Program-made: the position numbers and the translations under genes
Shown here: one piece after another, positions 1 through 8,766 of the stretch
How positions within the stretch are numbered: the stretch's first letter is position 1
How the letters are laid out: the number at the start of each line of letters is the position of its first letter
The notes under the pieces: generated by a model
Seen by the model: only the letters and a program-made list of their open reading frames with translations
Told to the model about the DNA's origin: nothing
Databases searched by the model: none
Source: Pseudomonas yangonensis
GTDB lineage: Bacteria > Pseudomonadota > Gammaproteobacteria > Pseudomonadales > Pseudomonadaceae
Direction: 5' to 3'
DNA: 64,000 nt
Assembly (NCBI RefSeq): GCF_009932725.1
Contig: NZ_BLJU01000003.1
Location: 248,001 to 312,000 of the forward strand

Positions 1-743
1 AAGGCGGCGTTGGACACCGCGGTGACCAGCACGCCATGGGCGCCGCCGATATCGCGCTGCACCACCTCGGCCGGGTTCTCCTTGCGCGCGTTGATGGTCA
101 GGCTGGCACCGAGCTTGCGCGCCAACTCCAGCTTGGCGTCGTCGACATCCACCGCGACCACGTGCAGACCCATGGCGCGGGCGTACTGCACGGCCACGTG
201 ACCAAGACCGCCAATGCCGGAGATGGCCACCCACTGGCCAGGGCGTGCCCTGGTTTCCTTAAGGCCCTTGTAAACCGTAACCCCGGCGCAAAGGATCGGC
301 GCGATTTCCAGAAAATCCACGCTTTTCGGCAGAATACCGACGTAGTTCGGGTCAGCCAGCACGTATTCGGCGTAACCACCGTTGATCGAATAGCCGGTGT
401 TCTGCTGACTCTCGCAGAGCGTTTCCCAGCCGGTCAGGCAGTGTTCGCAACAGCCACAGGCGGTGTAGAGCCAGGGCACGCCGACACGGTCGCCTTCCTT
501 CACCCGAGTCACGCCGCTGCCGACCGCCGCCACGTAGCCGACGCCCTCGTGACCGGGAATGAACGGCAGGCTCGGCTTCACCGGCCAGTCGCCTTCGGCT
601 GCGTGCAGGTCGGTGTGGCATACGCCCGACGCTTCGATCTTCACCAGAATCTGCCCCGGGCCGGGTAGCGGGGTTTTCACCTCCTCGATACGCAGCGGCT
701 GGCCAAAGGCGTGGACGACTGCGGCTTTCATGGTCTGGTTCAT
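1..743 (-). CDS. adhP: Zinc-dependent alcohol dehydrogenase, 3' end cut by window
   Basis: Medium-chain, zinc-dependent alcohol dehydrogenase that oxidises primary alcohols with NAD+. About 247 residues are visible; the C-terminus lies outside the window. Seen: the catalytic-zinc motif [14 protein letters not shown] near residues 39-52, GHEGVG near 64-69, the structural-zinc cysteine cluster [15 protein letters not shown] near 95-109, and the Rossmann motif [13 protein letters not shown] near 173-185. The start at 743 follows GGAAGAGGAAC; an in-frame ATG at 731 is less well placed. It diverges from purE, the same neighbour as the adh gene beside purEK in P. aeruginosa (recalled). The family is firm; substrate preference is inferred. 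Confidence 0.93.
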   Translation of the reverse strand, partial: MNQTMKAAVVHAFGQPLRIEEVKTPLPGPGQILVKIEASGVCHTDLHAAEGDWPVKPSLPFIPGHEGVGYVAAVGSGVTRVKEGDRVGVPWLYTACGCCEHCLTGWETLCESQQNTGYSINGGYAEYVLADPNYVGILPKSVDFLEIAPILCAGVTVYKGLKETRARPGQWVAISGIGGLGHVAVQYARAMGLHVVAVDVDDAKLELARKLGASLTINARKENPAEVVQRDIGGAHGVLVTAVSNAA

Positions 744-896
744 ACGCTGTTCCTCTTCCATGCGAGTGTCTGGCCAGTGTGCGCGCGCAGCCCACGCCGG
801 CATTGCTCCAGAGCAAGGTTTAGGCGGTTTTCCCCGCATCGCACCGCCGGCATGACAAACGGTCGTCGCCACTGCCCGTCAGCGGCGCCTTTGCGT

Positions 897-1018
897 TATA
901 CTGCGCGGCCTTCGGCCGGCAGCACCGGCCAACGAATCATGACAAGCCACGCTGGCTAGCCCGCGTGGCTTGTTGGTTTTTGACGCGCCGCGAGGCGCCC
1001 GAGAGAAGAGGCACTTTG
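897..1018 (+). promoter_or_regulatory. purE leader with terminator-like hairpin
   Basis: A TATACT -10-like hexamer lies at 897-902, without a convincing -35. Between it and the purE ATG are a 6-bp stem GGCCGG/CCGGCC (914-919 with 925-930) and an 11-bp perfect hairpin: ACAAGCCACGC at 942-952 pairs with GCGTGGCTTGT at 963-973, followed by TGGTTTTT (974-981). The second looks like an intrinsic terminator placed before purE and could act in attenuation of purEK. The upstream gene is divergent, so this hairpin does not serve to end it. Confidence 0.5.
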
Positions 1019-1510
1019 ATGAGCGCACTGGTTGGCGTGATCATGGGCTCCAAGTCCGATTGGTCCACCCTTAGCCACACCGCCGAGATGCTGGACAAGC
1101 TGGGCATCCCTCACGAGGTCAAGGTGGTCTCCGCCCACCGCACCCCGGACCTGCTGTTCCAGTACGCCGAAGAGGCCGAGGCCCGCGGCATCCAGGTGAT
1201 CATCGCCGGTGCCGGTGGCGCCGCTCACCTGCCGGGCATGTGCGCGGCCAAGACCCACCTGCCGGTGCTTGGCGTGCCGGTGCAGTCGTCCATGCTCTCG
1301 GGCGTCGACTCGCTGCTGTCGATCGTGCAGATGCCGGCCGGCATCCCGGTCGCCACCCTGGCCATCGGCAAGGCCGGCGCGGTCAACGCCGCCCTGCTCG
1401 CCGCCAGCATCCTCGGTCACCAGCACCCGCAGTTCCATGCGGCGCTGAAGCAGTTCCGCGACGAGCAGACCAACACCGTGCTGGAAAATCCGGACCCGAG
1501 GGCGCAGTAA
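1019..1510 (+). CDS. purE: 5-(carboxyamino)imidazole ribonucleotide mutase
   Basis: Class I PurE converts N5-CAIR to CAIR in cytoplasmic purine synthesis. The protein is 163 aa, the usual length. Visible family motifs are GSKSDW (10-15), SAHRTP (38-43, with the catalytic His40) and [12 protein letters not shown] (63-74). The ATG at 1019 gives an N-terminus [14 protein letters not shown] that fits the family; the longer frame from 965 runs through the leader hairpin and is unlikely to be translated. The stop overlaps the purK start by one base (TAATG), so the two genes are translationally coupled and their products act in sequence (PurK makes the N5-CAIR used here). Confidence 0.97.
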   Translation: MSALVGVIMGSKSDWSTLSHTAEMLDKLGIPHEVKVVSAHRTPDLLFQYAEEAEARGIQVIIAGAGGAAHLPGMCAAKTHLPVLGVPVQSSMLSGVDSLLSIVQMPAGIPVATLAIGKAGAVNAALLAASILGHQHPQFHAALKQFRDEQTNTVLENPDPRAQ

Positions 1511-2595
1511 TGAAGATCGGCGTGATCGGTGGCGGCCAGCTGGGCCGCATGATGGCCCTGGCGGGCACTCCGCTGGGCATGAATTTCGCCTTCCTCGACC
1601 CGGCGCCGGACGCCTGCGCCCAGGCGCTTGGCGAGCATATCCGCGCCGACTACGGCGATCAGGATCACCTGCGCCAGCTGGCCGACGAAGTCGACCTGGT
1701 CACCTTCGAATTCGAGAGCGTGCCGGCGGAAACCGTGGCCTTCCTTTCGCAGTTCGTGCCGGTCTACCCGAGTGCCGAAGCCCTGCGCATCGCCCGTGAC
1801 CGCTGGTTCGAGAAATCCATGTTCCGCGAGCTGGGCATCCCCACGCCCGAGTTCGCCGACATCCAGTCGCAGGCCGACCTCGATGCCGCCGTGGCCAGCA
1901 TCGGCCTGCCGGCCGTGATGAAGACCCGCACCCTGGGCTACGACGGCAAGGGCCAGAAGGTCCTGCGCAAGCCGGAAGACGTCACCGGCGCCTTCGCCGA
2001 GCTGGGCAGCGTGCCATGCATCCTCGAAGGTTTCGTGCCCTTTACCGGCGAGGTGTCGCTGATCGCCGTGCGCGCCCGCGACGGTGAAACCCGCTTCTAC
2101 CCGCTGGTGCACAACACCCACGACAGCGGCATCCTGGCCCTGTCCATCGCCAGCACCGATCACCCGCTGCAGGCGCTGGCCGAGGACTACGTCGGCCGCG
2201 TGCTGCACAAGCTCGACTACGTTGGCGTGCTGGCCTTCGAGTTCTTCGAGGTGGACGGCGGCCTCAAGGCCAACGAGATCGCCCCGCGCGTGCACAACTC
2301 TGGGCACTGGACCATCGAGGGCGCCGAGTGCAGCCAGTTCGAGAACCACCTGCGCGCCGTCGCCGGCCTGCCGCTGGGCTCCACCGCCAAGCTGGGCGAA
2401 AGCGCGATGCTCAATTTCATCGGCGAAGTGCCGCCGGTGGACAAGGTGATCGGCATCACCGACTGCCATCTGCACCACTACGGCAAAGCCTTCAAGGCCG
2501 GCCGCAAGGTCGGCCACGCCACCCTGCGCAGCGCCGACCGGGCCAGCCTCGATGCCGGTATCGCTGCCGTCGAAGCCCTGATCAGCAAGACGTAA
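1510..2595 (+). CDS. purK: 5-(carboxyamino)imidazole ribonucleotide synthase
   Basis: ATP-grasp enzyme that carboxylates AIR with ATP and bicarbonate to give N5-CAIR, the PurE substrate. 361 aa, normal length. The N-terminal dinucleotide-like loop GVIGGGQLGRMMA (4-16), the ATP-grasp segment KTRTLGYDGKGQ and the C-terminal metal/ATP region FEFFEVDGGLKANEIAPRVHN are readable. Start is the ATG overlapping the purE stop, so expression should follow purE and its leader. An 87-nt gap follows before the next gene, and no clear terminator was seen there. Confidence 0.97.
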   Translation: MKIGVIGGGQLGRMMALAGTPLGMNFAFLDPAPDACAQALGEHIRADYGDQDHLRQLADEVDLVTFEFESVPAETVAFLSQFVPVYPSAEALRIARDRWFEKSMFRELGIPTPEFADIQSQADLDAAVASIGLPAVMKTRTLGYDGKGQKVLRKPEDVTGAFAELGSVPCILEGFVPFTGEVSLIAVRARDGETRFYPLVHNTHDSGILALSIASTDHPLQALAEDYVGRVLHKLDYVGVLAFEFFEVDGGLKANEIAPRVHNSGHWTIEGAECSQFENHLRAVAGLPLGSTAKLGESAMLNFIGEVPPVDKVIGITDCHLHHYGKAFKAGRKVGHATLRSADRASLDAGIAAVEALISKT

Positions 2596-2682
2596 TCCGG
2601 CCACTGGCGAACCGATAGTACCTGCGTCGGTCAGATATCAGGTTGCCGCAATCGCGGTGACCTGGATCAAGGAGATACGCCA

Positions 2683-2928
2683 ATGGGCATTATCGGCACC
2701 ATTTTCATCGGCCTGATCGTCGGTCTGGTCGCACGCTTCCTCAAACCCGGCGATGACAGCATGGGCTGGATCATGACCATCCTGCTCGGCATCGGCGGCT
2801 CCATTGCGGCCACCTACGGCGGCCAGGCGCTGGGCATCTATGAAGCCGGCGAGGCCGCCGGTTTTATCGGCGCAGTGATCGGCGCCATCGTTCTGCTGGT
2901 AATCTACGGCGCGATCAAGAAGAGCTGA
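2683..2928 (+). CDS. GlsB/YeaQ/YmgE family small membrane protein
   Basis: 81-aa hydrophobic protein of the transglycosylase-associated (GlsB/YeaQ/YmgE) family, found in many bacteria and often linked with general stress; the biochemical role is unknown. Three membrane segments can be read (about 2-18, 28-45 and 56-77), with Gly-rich helices and the family signature MGWIMTILLGIGGS after a short KPGDDS loop. The start is well supported by AAGGAGATACGCC. It stands alone between purK and the next exported-protein gene; no regulatory site was recognised. Confidence 0.9.
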   Translation: MGIIGTIFIGLIVGLVARFLKPGDDSMGWIMTILLGIGGSIAATYGGQALGIYEAGEAAGFIGAVIGAIVLLVIYGAIKKS

Positions 2929-2991
2929 GGCCCTTCTTCAAGGAGCCGATGGACGCCTGGTCCCTCGGCTTCTCATTCACGCCGCCACGAG

Positions 2992-3540
2992 ATGCCTAAT
3001 TCCATGCGCCACCTGCTGTTCGCCCTGTTACTGCTTACCGGCCTGGCTCACGCCGAACTGCCGGAAACCGACTGGCTCGACCTGATGCCTCCCGAGGACC
3101 GCAAGGCCCTCGAGGAAATGCCCGAGATCAGCCATGACAGCCCCGAAGGCGACAGCACCTTCTATAGTGAAGGCGGGCTGCGCCAGCAGGACCAGGACCT
3201 GCCGGCCGTGATGTACTCCACCAAGACCGTCGCCGCACTCGACGGCAAGGCGATCCGCCTGGGCGGCTATCCGGTGCCGCTGGAAAACGACGAGAAAGGC
3301 AACAGCACCCTGTTCTTCCTGGTGCCCTATCCGGGCGCCTGCATCCACGTGCCGCCACCACCACCCAACCAGCTGGTGCTGGTGCGCTACCCCAAGGGCA
3401 TCGCACTCGAGGACATCTACGCACCGCTGTGGGTCAGCGGCACGCTGAAGGTGGAGCAGATCAGCAACGAGCTGGCCGACGCCGCCTACGCCATGGACGC
3501 TGGCGAAGTGCGCTTGGTGACCGACGCAGATCTTTATTGA
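2992..3540 (+). CDS. DUF3299 family exported protein
   Basis: 182-aa protein with a cleavable signal peptide (hydrophobic MRHLLFALLLLTGLAHA, cleavage after AHA). The body carries the DUF3299 core: GKAIRLGGYPVPLE followed by LVPYPGACIHVPPPPPNQLV, where the conserved Cys and His-Pro-rich loop suggest a metal or cofactor site. That family is periplasmic and has no proven function. The start may be ATG 2992 or ATG 3004; neither has a strong ribosome site and both keep the signal peptide. It is followed 18 nt later by another exported protein, so the two are probably cotranscribed. Confidence 0.8.
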   Translation: MPNSMRHLLFALLLLTGLAHAELPETDWLDLMPPEDRKALEEMPEISHDSPEGDSTFYSEGGLRQQDQDLPAVMYSTKTVAALDGKAIRLGGYPVPLENDEKGNSTLFFLVPYPGACIHVPPPPPNQLVLVRYPKGIALEDIYAPLWVSGTLKVEQISNELADAAYAMDAGEVRLVTDADLY

Positions 3541-3558
3541 TCGCCCTGGAGTCCGCGC

Positions 3559-4029
3559 ATGAAAGCTGCCGCCCTGATATTGCTGTGCCTGTTCGCCAGC
3601 GCCGCGCTGGCCCTTGAGCCAGGCGAGCGCCTGGCGCCCTGGACGCTGCTGGATCAGTTCGATGCGCCCTACACCCTGAACGACGAGACGCAGATCCTGC
3701 TGGTCGCCCGCGATATGGACGGCGCCAAGCTGGTCAACGCCGCGCTGGAAGGTCAGCCAAAGGGTTATCTCGAGCAGCGCTACGCGGTCTTTCTCGCCGA
3801 CATCAGCCGCATGCCCGGCGTCATCGCCAGCCTCTTCGCCCTGCCGAAGATGCGCGACTACAACTACCGCATCCTGCTCGACCGCGACGCCCGCATCGCG
3901 CCGCGCTATCCGGCTGGCGAGGGCGAAGTGCTGTGGTTGCAGCTAAAGGATGGGCAGCTGGTTCGGCAACAGGCCTTCACCAGCGCCGAGCCGCTTCGCC
4001 AGGCGCTGGAACAGCAGGGGCCGCACTAA
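3559..4029 (+). CDS. Exported protein, possibly thioredoxin-like fold
   Basis: 156-aa protein with a signal peptide (MKAAALILLCLFASAALA). The mature part starts LEPGERLAPWTLLDQFDAPY, which resembles the opening of thioredoxin-like or YtfJ-like folds, but there is no CXXC motif, so thiol redox activity is unlikely. It lies 18 nt after the DUF3299 gene, with GGAG before the start, suggesting a two-gene operon of periplasmic proteins. Its 3' end overlaps the convergent mutarotase gene by four bases. I do not recognise a defined function. Confidence 0.7.
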   Translation: MKAAALILLCLFASAALALEPGERLAPWTLLDQFDAPYTLNDETQILLVARDMDGAKLVNAALEGQPKGYLEQRYAVFLADISRMPGVIASLFALPKMRDYNYRILLDRDARIAPRYPAGEGEVLWLQLKDGQLVRQQAFTSAEPLRQALEQQGPH

Positions 4030-4928
4030 CCGGCCAGTGGCTCGCTGGACAGTCGCAGCTCCAGCCGATGCCGCTCGCCAGCGTTCAGCTGCACGACGTC
4101 TTCCAGTACGTTGGCCGTCTCGATGCAGAGCATGTTCTGCCAGGCGTCATCGGGAAACTGCGACAGCCGCCTGGCCTTGTCGATCCACGGATTCCACAGC
4201 ACGGCCGAACGTGAACCACGGGCATCCAGATGGATGCGCCGGCCCCAGCCGGGGTCGACGATGCTCAACCGAGCTGCGGTATCCAGATAGATGCGATCGG
4301 TTTCCGCGTCGAACACCAGCGCGTCCAGCTGACGCAGCTCCTGCCAGTTCTGCAGCGTGTCGATATAACGACAGGCCTGCAGTCCCTCGACGCTGACCTG
4401 ACGCACATCGCTGACGGCGAAGTAGCTGTGCAGCGCCTGGCTCAGGGTCAGCGGCGTGACGCCCCGGTTGTGGGTTTCCAGGCTCATGCCGAGGTCCTGC
4501 GCCAGGCGCACGACGAAGGTCAGACCGGCATCCCGGGGCCAGCCTTCCAGAGGCTGGGTGCGCGTGTCATAGGCAAAGCGCAGGGTGACGACATCATCCT
4601 CTTCGTCGATGCCTCGCAACTCCCAGTCCAGCGCCCGCACCAGGCCATGGGCCGGCGCCTGCTCCAGCTGATAATGCGCCTGCACGGCCTGCGGATTGCG
4701 CCGCAGATCACCGAACCAGGGCCAGCACACCGGCACTCCACCGCGCACGCTCTGCCCACGCTGATACGCCGCATCCGGGCTCAGCCAGATCAGCGGGGGC
4801 TGGTCGCCCTGCCGGTAGCTGAGGACCTGCGCGCCTTGCTCAGCCACCAGCAGCTCGCTGCCAGCAGCGCGGATCCGCCAGCAGGTCAGTTGGTCCAGTT
4901 CCACGCGTTCGACTTGGGCGGTACTCAT
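4026..4928 (-). CDS. D-hexose-6-phosphate mutarotase (YeaD family)
   Basis: Aldose-1-epimerase superfamily, glucose-6-phosphate 1-epimerase (YeaD) group: interconverts alpha and beta anomers of hexose 6-phosphates in the cytoplasm. 300 aa, close to the usual 290-300. Recognisable are RGGVPVCWPWFG near residues 62-73, HGLVRALDWEL near 94-104, the catalytic-His region ALHSYFAV near 165-172, and the C-terminal VLWNPWIDKARRLSQFPDD preceding the catalytic Glu region CIETANV. A GAGAGGTC ribosome site precedes the ATG. It is a single gene, convergent with the exported protein before it. Confidence 0.92.
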   Translation of the reverse strand: MSTAQVERVELDQLTCWRIRAAGSELLVAEQGAQVLSYRQGDQPPLIWLSPDAAYQRGQSVRGGVPVCWPWFGDLRRNPQAVQAHYQLEQAPAHGLVRALDWELRGIDEEDDVVTLRFAYDTRTQPLEGWPRDAGLTFVVRLAQDLGMSLETHNRGVTPLTLSQALHSYFAVSDVRQVSVEGLQACRYIDTLQNWQELRQLDALVFDAETDRIYLDTAARLSIVDPGWGRRIHLDARGSRSAVLWNPWIDKARRLSQFPDDAWQNMLCIETANVLEDVVQLNAGERHRLELRLSSEPLAG

Positions 4929-4977
4929 GACGACCTCTCGTTGAGATAGATGACCGATAGTGTGACAACGCAGGAAG

Positions 4978-5004
4978 CAAAACGCCCGTCACAGGGACGG
5001 GCGT
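4978..5004 (-). terminator. Intrinsic terminator of the TRAP permease operon
   Basis: A 9-bp perfect stem (ACGCCCGTC at 4982-4990 with GACGGGCGT at 4996-5004, 5-nt loop) is followed on the minus strand by TTTT at 4982-4979. It lies just after the stop of the large permease gene. Confidence 0.85.
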
Positions 5005-5025
5005 CTGCTGACTGCAAGCTATGAC

Positions 5026-6402
5026 CTACTTGCCGTAAACCTGTTCCGGCAGCCAGGTGATCAGGCCCGGGAAGATATAGGCGATCACCAGTAGCAGAAT
5101 CTGGATCAGGATGAACGGCACCACACCCTTGTAGATGGTGCTGGTGGCAATGCTCGCCGGCGTCACGCCACGCAGGTAGAACAGGGCGAAGCCGAACGGT
5201 GGCGTAAGGAAGGACGTCTGCAGGTTCAGCGCAATCATCACGCCCAGCCAGATCGGGTCGAGCCCCATGGCCAGCAGCACCGGCCCGACGATCGGCACCA
5301 CCACGAAGGTGATCTCGATGAAATCGAGGATGAAGCCGAGCAGGAAGATCACCACCATCACCAGGAAGAACGCACCGAGCACGCCGCCTGGCAACTGCGC
5401 GAACACGTCCTCGATCAGCACTTCGCCGCCGAAGCCGCGGAACACCAGGGAGAACAGCGAAGCACCGATCAGGATCATGAAGACCATGGCACTGATTTCG
5501 GTAGTGCCGTACGCCACCTCCTTGAGCTGGCCGAAGTTCAGCTTGCCCTTGCTGAAGGCCAGCAGCATCGCGCCTACGGCGCCCAATGCAGCCGCTTCGG
5601 TGGGGGTTGCGTAACCTGCGAGAATCGACCCCAGCACCGCGCCGATCAGGATCAGCGGCGGCACCAGTGCCTTGGCCAGCTTGCCCCATTCGATGGGACC
5701 GAGTTCTTCCTGTGGCAACGCCGGCAGTTTCTTCGGCTGGAAGATCGCAGTGGCGATGATGTAGAGGATGTACAGGCCGACCAGCAGCAGGCCGGGCAGC
5801 AGCGCGCCGACGAACAGGTCACCGACCGAAACGGTCTTCGGTGAGAAGATGCCCATTTTCAGCTGCGCCTGCTGATAGGCGCTGGACATCACGTCGCCCA
5901 GCAGCACCAGCACGATGGATGGCGGGATGATCTGGCCCAGCGTGCCGGTAGCGGCCAGGGTGCCGGTGGAGATGGCCGGGTCGTAGCCGCGGCGCAGCAT
6001 GGTCGGCAGCGCCAGCAGGCCCATCGTCACCACGGTGGCACCGACGATGCCCGTGGAGGCCGCCAGCAACGCGCCGACCACGCACACGGAAATCGCCAGA
6101 CCGCCGCGCAGGGTACCGAACAGGCGCGACATGGACTCAAGCAGATCTTCAGCCACTCGCGAGCGTTCCAGCATCACGCCCATGAACACGAACAGCGGCA
6201 CGGCGAGCATGGTCTGGTTGTTCATGATGCCGAACAGGCGGTTCGGCAGGGCGCTCAGATAACCTGGATCGAAGGTGCCGGTAAGCACGCCGATACCGGC
6301 GAACAGCAGGGAAACGCCGGCCAGGGTGAAAGCCACCGGGAAGCCGGCCATCAAGGCCAAGCAAATACTGACGAACAGCAGAATCGCCATCAACTCAGCC
6401 AT
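5026..6402 (-). CDS. dctM: TRAP transporter large permease (DctM)
   Basis: Large membrane subunit of a tripartite ATP-independent periplasmic transporter; it forms the transport pathway driven by the sodium or proton gradient. 458 aa with about 12 hydrophobic segments and the DctM signatures PLFVFMGVMLE, ASTGIVGATVVTMG and LGQIIPPSIVLVLLGD. The C-terminal half keeps the repeated PPFGFALFYLRG-type motif. An excellent GGAGGTG ribosome site precedes the ATG, which overlaps the small permease gene by 8 bases. The matching binding protein is divergent at 7183. An intrinsic terminator follows. Confidence 0.95.
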   Translation of the reverse strand: MAELMAILLFVSICLALMAGFPVAFTLAGVSLLFAGIGVLTGTFDPGYLSALPNRLFGIMNNQTMLAVPLFVFMGVMLERSRVAEDLLESMSRLFGTLRGGLAISVCVVGALLAASTGIVGATVVTMGLLALPTMLRRGYDPAISTGTLAATGTLGQIIPPSIVLVLLGDVMSSAYQQAQLKMGIFSPKTVSVGDLFVGALLPGLLLVGLYILYIIATAIFQPKKLPALPQEELGPIEWGKLAKALVPPLILIGAVLGSILAGYATPTEAAALGAVGAMLLAFSKGKLNFGQLKEVAYGTTEISAMVFMILIGASLFSLVFRGFGGEVLIEDVFAQLPGGVLGAFFLVMVVIFLLGFILDFIEITFVVVPIVGPVLLAMGLDPIWLGVMIALNLQTSFLTPPFGFALFYLRGVTPASIATSTIYKGVVPFILIQILLLVIAYIFPGLITWLPEQVYGK

Positions 6403-6940
6403 GTTTCACCTCCGGAGCCGGCAGGCGACCGCTGATGACGTAGAGCGCCTTGATCAGATTGGAAATGCCCTGCAGTACCAGGCTGACGACCAGCACCAGG
6501 ATGATGCTCTTCTGCAGGAAGACGAACTTGAGGCCGCCGGACTCGCTGGAGGCCTCCAGCGTCGCCCAGGAGTTGCTGACGTAATCCCAGCTGGCCCAGC
6601 CGAGGAACAGCGCCACCGGCAGCAGGAACAGCAGGTTACCGAAGATCTCCACCAGCGCCTGACGGCGGCCGCTGAACTTCTGGTAGAAGATGTCGACACG
6701 CACATGGCCGTTGCGCTGCAGCACCCAGGCTGCGGCCCCCATGAACACCAGTGCGTGAGCGTATAGAACTGCCTCCTGCAGAGCGGTCGCACCGATACCG
6801 AAGCCGTATCGCAGGACCACGACGATGGCGGTACCGATCACCAGAAACACGGTCAGCCATGCGCAGGCCTTGCCGAACCAGCTGTTGAGAGCATCGATCA
6901 AATTTGCAATAGCGAGGGGAAATGAAGGCTTGTCGGACAT
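6395..6940 (-). CDS. dctQ: TRAP transporter small permease (DctQ)
   Basis: Four-helix membrane subunit that partners DctM. 181 aa; hydrophobic helices near residues 24-47, 58-78, 95-115 and 138-162, and the DctQ signature ALVFMGAAAWVLQRNGHVRVDIFYQKFSGRR region (about residues 65-95) with its conserved RNGHVRVD. It overlaps dctM by 8 bases, indicating coupled translation and stoichiometric expression. The 243-nt gap to the divergent binding-protein gene must hold both promoters; no regulator gene sits beside the cluster, so its control is not evident. Confidence 0.94.
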   Translation of the reverse strand: MSDKPSFPLAIANLIDALNSWFGKACAWLTVFLVIGTAIVVVLRYGFGIGATALQEAVLYAHALVFMGAAAWVLQRNGHVRVDIFYQKFSGRRQALVEIFGNLLFLLPVALFLGWASWDYVSNSWATLEASSESGGLKFVFLQKSIILVLVVSLVLQGISNLIKALYVISGRLPAPEVKHG

Positions 6941-7182
6941 AGTGAGTCCTTATCGTTATGAGTAGGAGACAGACAGCGGCCGATTGGCTGCACATCACGC
7001 CACCAGCGGCCTTGTGGGCCGCAGGCCGGCGATTCTAGGCAGGCAAAGGGTATTGCAGCAATGCCCGTACAACTTTAGTCGCAGTCGCTAGGCTTGTAGG
7101 TCACGAACCCCTATGTTATTCACGCCCGGTCTACCCCCGGCGATCCCGTGGTAAGACCAATACAACAATAAAGGAGCATTGC

Positions 7183-8283
7183 ATGAAACGTCGCGACATA
7201 CTCGCCGCAGCGGGCGTAGGCCTTGCAGCAACCGCGCTGGCTGGCTGCAAAGAAGAAGCCAAGAGCGCCGCAGCACCTCAAGAGGGTTCGAGTTCCCAAA
7301 CCTTCAACTGGAAGATGGTCACCTCCTGGCCGAAGAACTTCCCGGGCGTCGGCGTGGGGGCCGAGCGCTTCGCCAAGCTGGTCGACGAAATGAGTAACGG
7401 CCGCCTGAAGGTCAAGGTGTACGCGGCCGGCGAATTGGTACCGGCACTGGAAGTGTTCGATGCAGTCTCCCGCGGTACCGCCGAAATGGGTCACGGCGCA
7501 CCCTACTACTGGAAAGGCAAGGTACCGGCGGCCCAGTTCTTCTGCGCCTCGCCGTTCGGCCCCAATGCCCAGGAAATGAACGCCTGGCTGCATCGCGGCG
7601 GCGGTCAGCAGCTGTGGGAAGAGGTGTACAAACCGTTCGGCGTACTGCCGATGGCCTGCGGCAACACCGGCGTACAAACCGCCGGCTGGTTCAACAAGGA
7701 AATCAACTCGGTCGACGACTTCAAGGGCCTGAAGATGCGCACCCCCGGCCTGGGCGGCGAAGTGCTGACCAAGATGGGCGGTACCGTGGTCAACATGCCG
7801 GCCGGTGAAATCTTTACCGCCATGCAGACCGGCGCCATCGACGCCACCGAGTGGATCGGTCCATACAACGACCTGGCCCTTGGCCTGCACAAGGCAGCCA
7901 AGTACTACTACACGCCGGGCTGGCAGGAGCCGAGCGTACTGTTCGAACTGGACGTCAACCTAAAGGCCTGGGAAACCCTGCCGGCCGATCTGCAGGCCAT
8001 CGTTCGTGCCGCCGCACGCGACGTCAACGGCGACATGCTCGACGACTACAACGCCAAGAACATGGAAGCCATGGAACAGCTCAAGGCCGATGGCGTGGAA
8101 GTACGCCGCCTGCCGGATGAAGTCCTGGCCCGCCTGAAGGAAGTGGCGGCCGAAGTGGTCGACGCCAGCGCAGCGGCCGACCCGGCAGCGAGCAAGGTCT
8201 GGGAGCATCAGAAAGCCTATCTCAAGCGCCTGTACGACTACGCCGAAAGCAACGAGAAGGACATCTACAACATCCGCGGCTGA
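7183..8283 (+). CDS. dctP: TRAP substrate-binding lipoprotein, TakP-like
   Basis: Periplasmic binding component for the divergent DctQM pair. 366 aa. The N-terminus has paired arginines (R3-R4) and a lipobox LAGC (19-22), predicting a lipid-anchored protein. The body matches the TakP/mannitol-chloroaromatic group rather than classical C4-dicarboxylate DctP: AEMGHGAPYYWKGK, the conserved KMRTPGLGG with R186 (carboxylate-binding position) and DATEWIGPYND with W224. TakP of Rhodobacter binds 2-oxo acids, so a small oxo- or hydroxy-carboxylate ligand is inferred. AAGGAGCATTGC precedes the ATG and a strong terminator follows. Confidence 0.92.
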   Translation: MKRRDILAAAGVGLAATALAGCKEEAKSAAAPQEGSSSQTFNWKMVTSWPKNFPGVGVGAERFAKLVDEMSNGRLKVKVYAAGELVPALEVFDAVSRGTAEMGHGAPYYWKGKVPAAQFFCASPFGPNAQEMNAWLHRGGGQQLWEEVYKPFGVLPMACGNTGVQTAGWFNKEINSVDDFKGLKMRTPGLGGEVLTKMGGTVVNMPAGEIFTAMQTGAIDATEWIGPYNDLALGLHKAAKYYYTPGWQEPSVLFELDVNLKAWETLPADLQAIVRAAARDVNGDMLDDYNAKNMEAMEQLKADGVEVRRLPDEVLARLKEVAAEVVDASAAADPAASKVWEHQKAYLKRLYDYAESNEKDIYNIRG

Positions 8284-8297
8284 GCGCCAGGACAAAA

Positions 8298-8328
8298 TGA
8301 AAACGCCGGCTTCTAGCCGGCGTTTTCA
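8298..8328. terminator. Bidirectional intrinsic terminator
   Basis: A 13-bp perfect stem: TGAAAACGCCGGC (8298-8310) pairs with GCCGGCGTTTTCA (8316-8328) around TTCTA. T-rich flanks occur on both strands, so it can end dctP on the plus strand and the thioesterase gene on the minus strand. Confidence 0.88.
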
Positions 8329-8361
8329 TTACTGTCATTCGCTTGTACGGCGCATGCCCGT

Positions 8362-8766
8362 TCAGCCGCGCCTAGGCGGTACCGGGCGGGTGCGGCCACT
8401 GCCGTCGATGGCGACGAATACGAATACGGCCTCGGTGACCTTGCGCCATTCGTTGGACAGCGGATCGTCGCTCCAGACCTCGACCATCATCTGGATCGAA
8501 CTGCGGCCGATCTCCAGCGCCTGGGTGTAGAAGGACAGTTGCGCACCCACCGCGACCGGCACCAGAAAGGCCATGCGATCGATAGCCACGGTCGCCACGC
8601 GGCCACCTGCGACCTTACTCGCCATCGCGGTGCCGGCGAGATCCATCTGCGATACCAGCCAGCCACCATAAATGTCACCAAAACCGTTGGTCTCGCGCGG
8701 CAACGCGGTGATCTGCAGGGCGAGATCACCCTGGGGAATCGGGTCTTCCTGTTCGTAGTCGTTCAT
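8362..8766 (-). CDS. Acyl-CoA thioesterase, YciA-like hotdog
   Basis: 134-aa single hotdog-domain thioesterase hydrolysing acyl-CoA to free acid and CoA. Visible: ETNGFGDIYGGWLVSQMDLAG (about residues 25-45), the Asn/Asp and Gly-Gly of the YciA-type active site, then VAIDRMAFLVPVAVG and a charged C-terminal tail rich in Arg/Pro. The ATG at 8766 gives the normal family N-terminus; the frame continues upstream to 8889 but that extension has no family character. It stands alone, with an almost 380-nt gap upstream. Physiological substrate unknown. Confidence 0.88.
   Translation of the reverse strand: MNDYEQEDPIPQGDLALQITALPRETNGFGDIYGGWLVSQMDLAGTAMASKVAGGRVATVAIDRMAFLVPVAVGAQLSFYTQALEIGRSSIQMMVEVWSDDPLSNEWRKVTEAVFVFVAIDGSGRTRPVPPRRG

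Noticed and set aside
2929..2991. Hairpin GAGCCGA/TCGGCTT after the GlsB-like gene
   Set aside because: Long loop and no T-run; not called a terminator.
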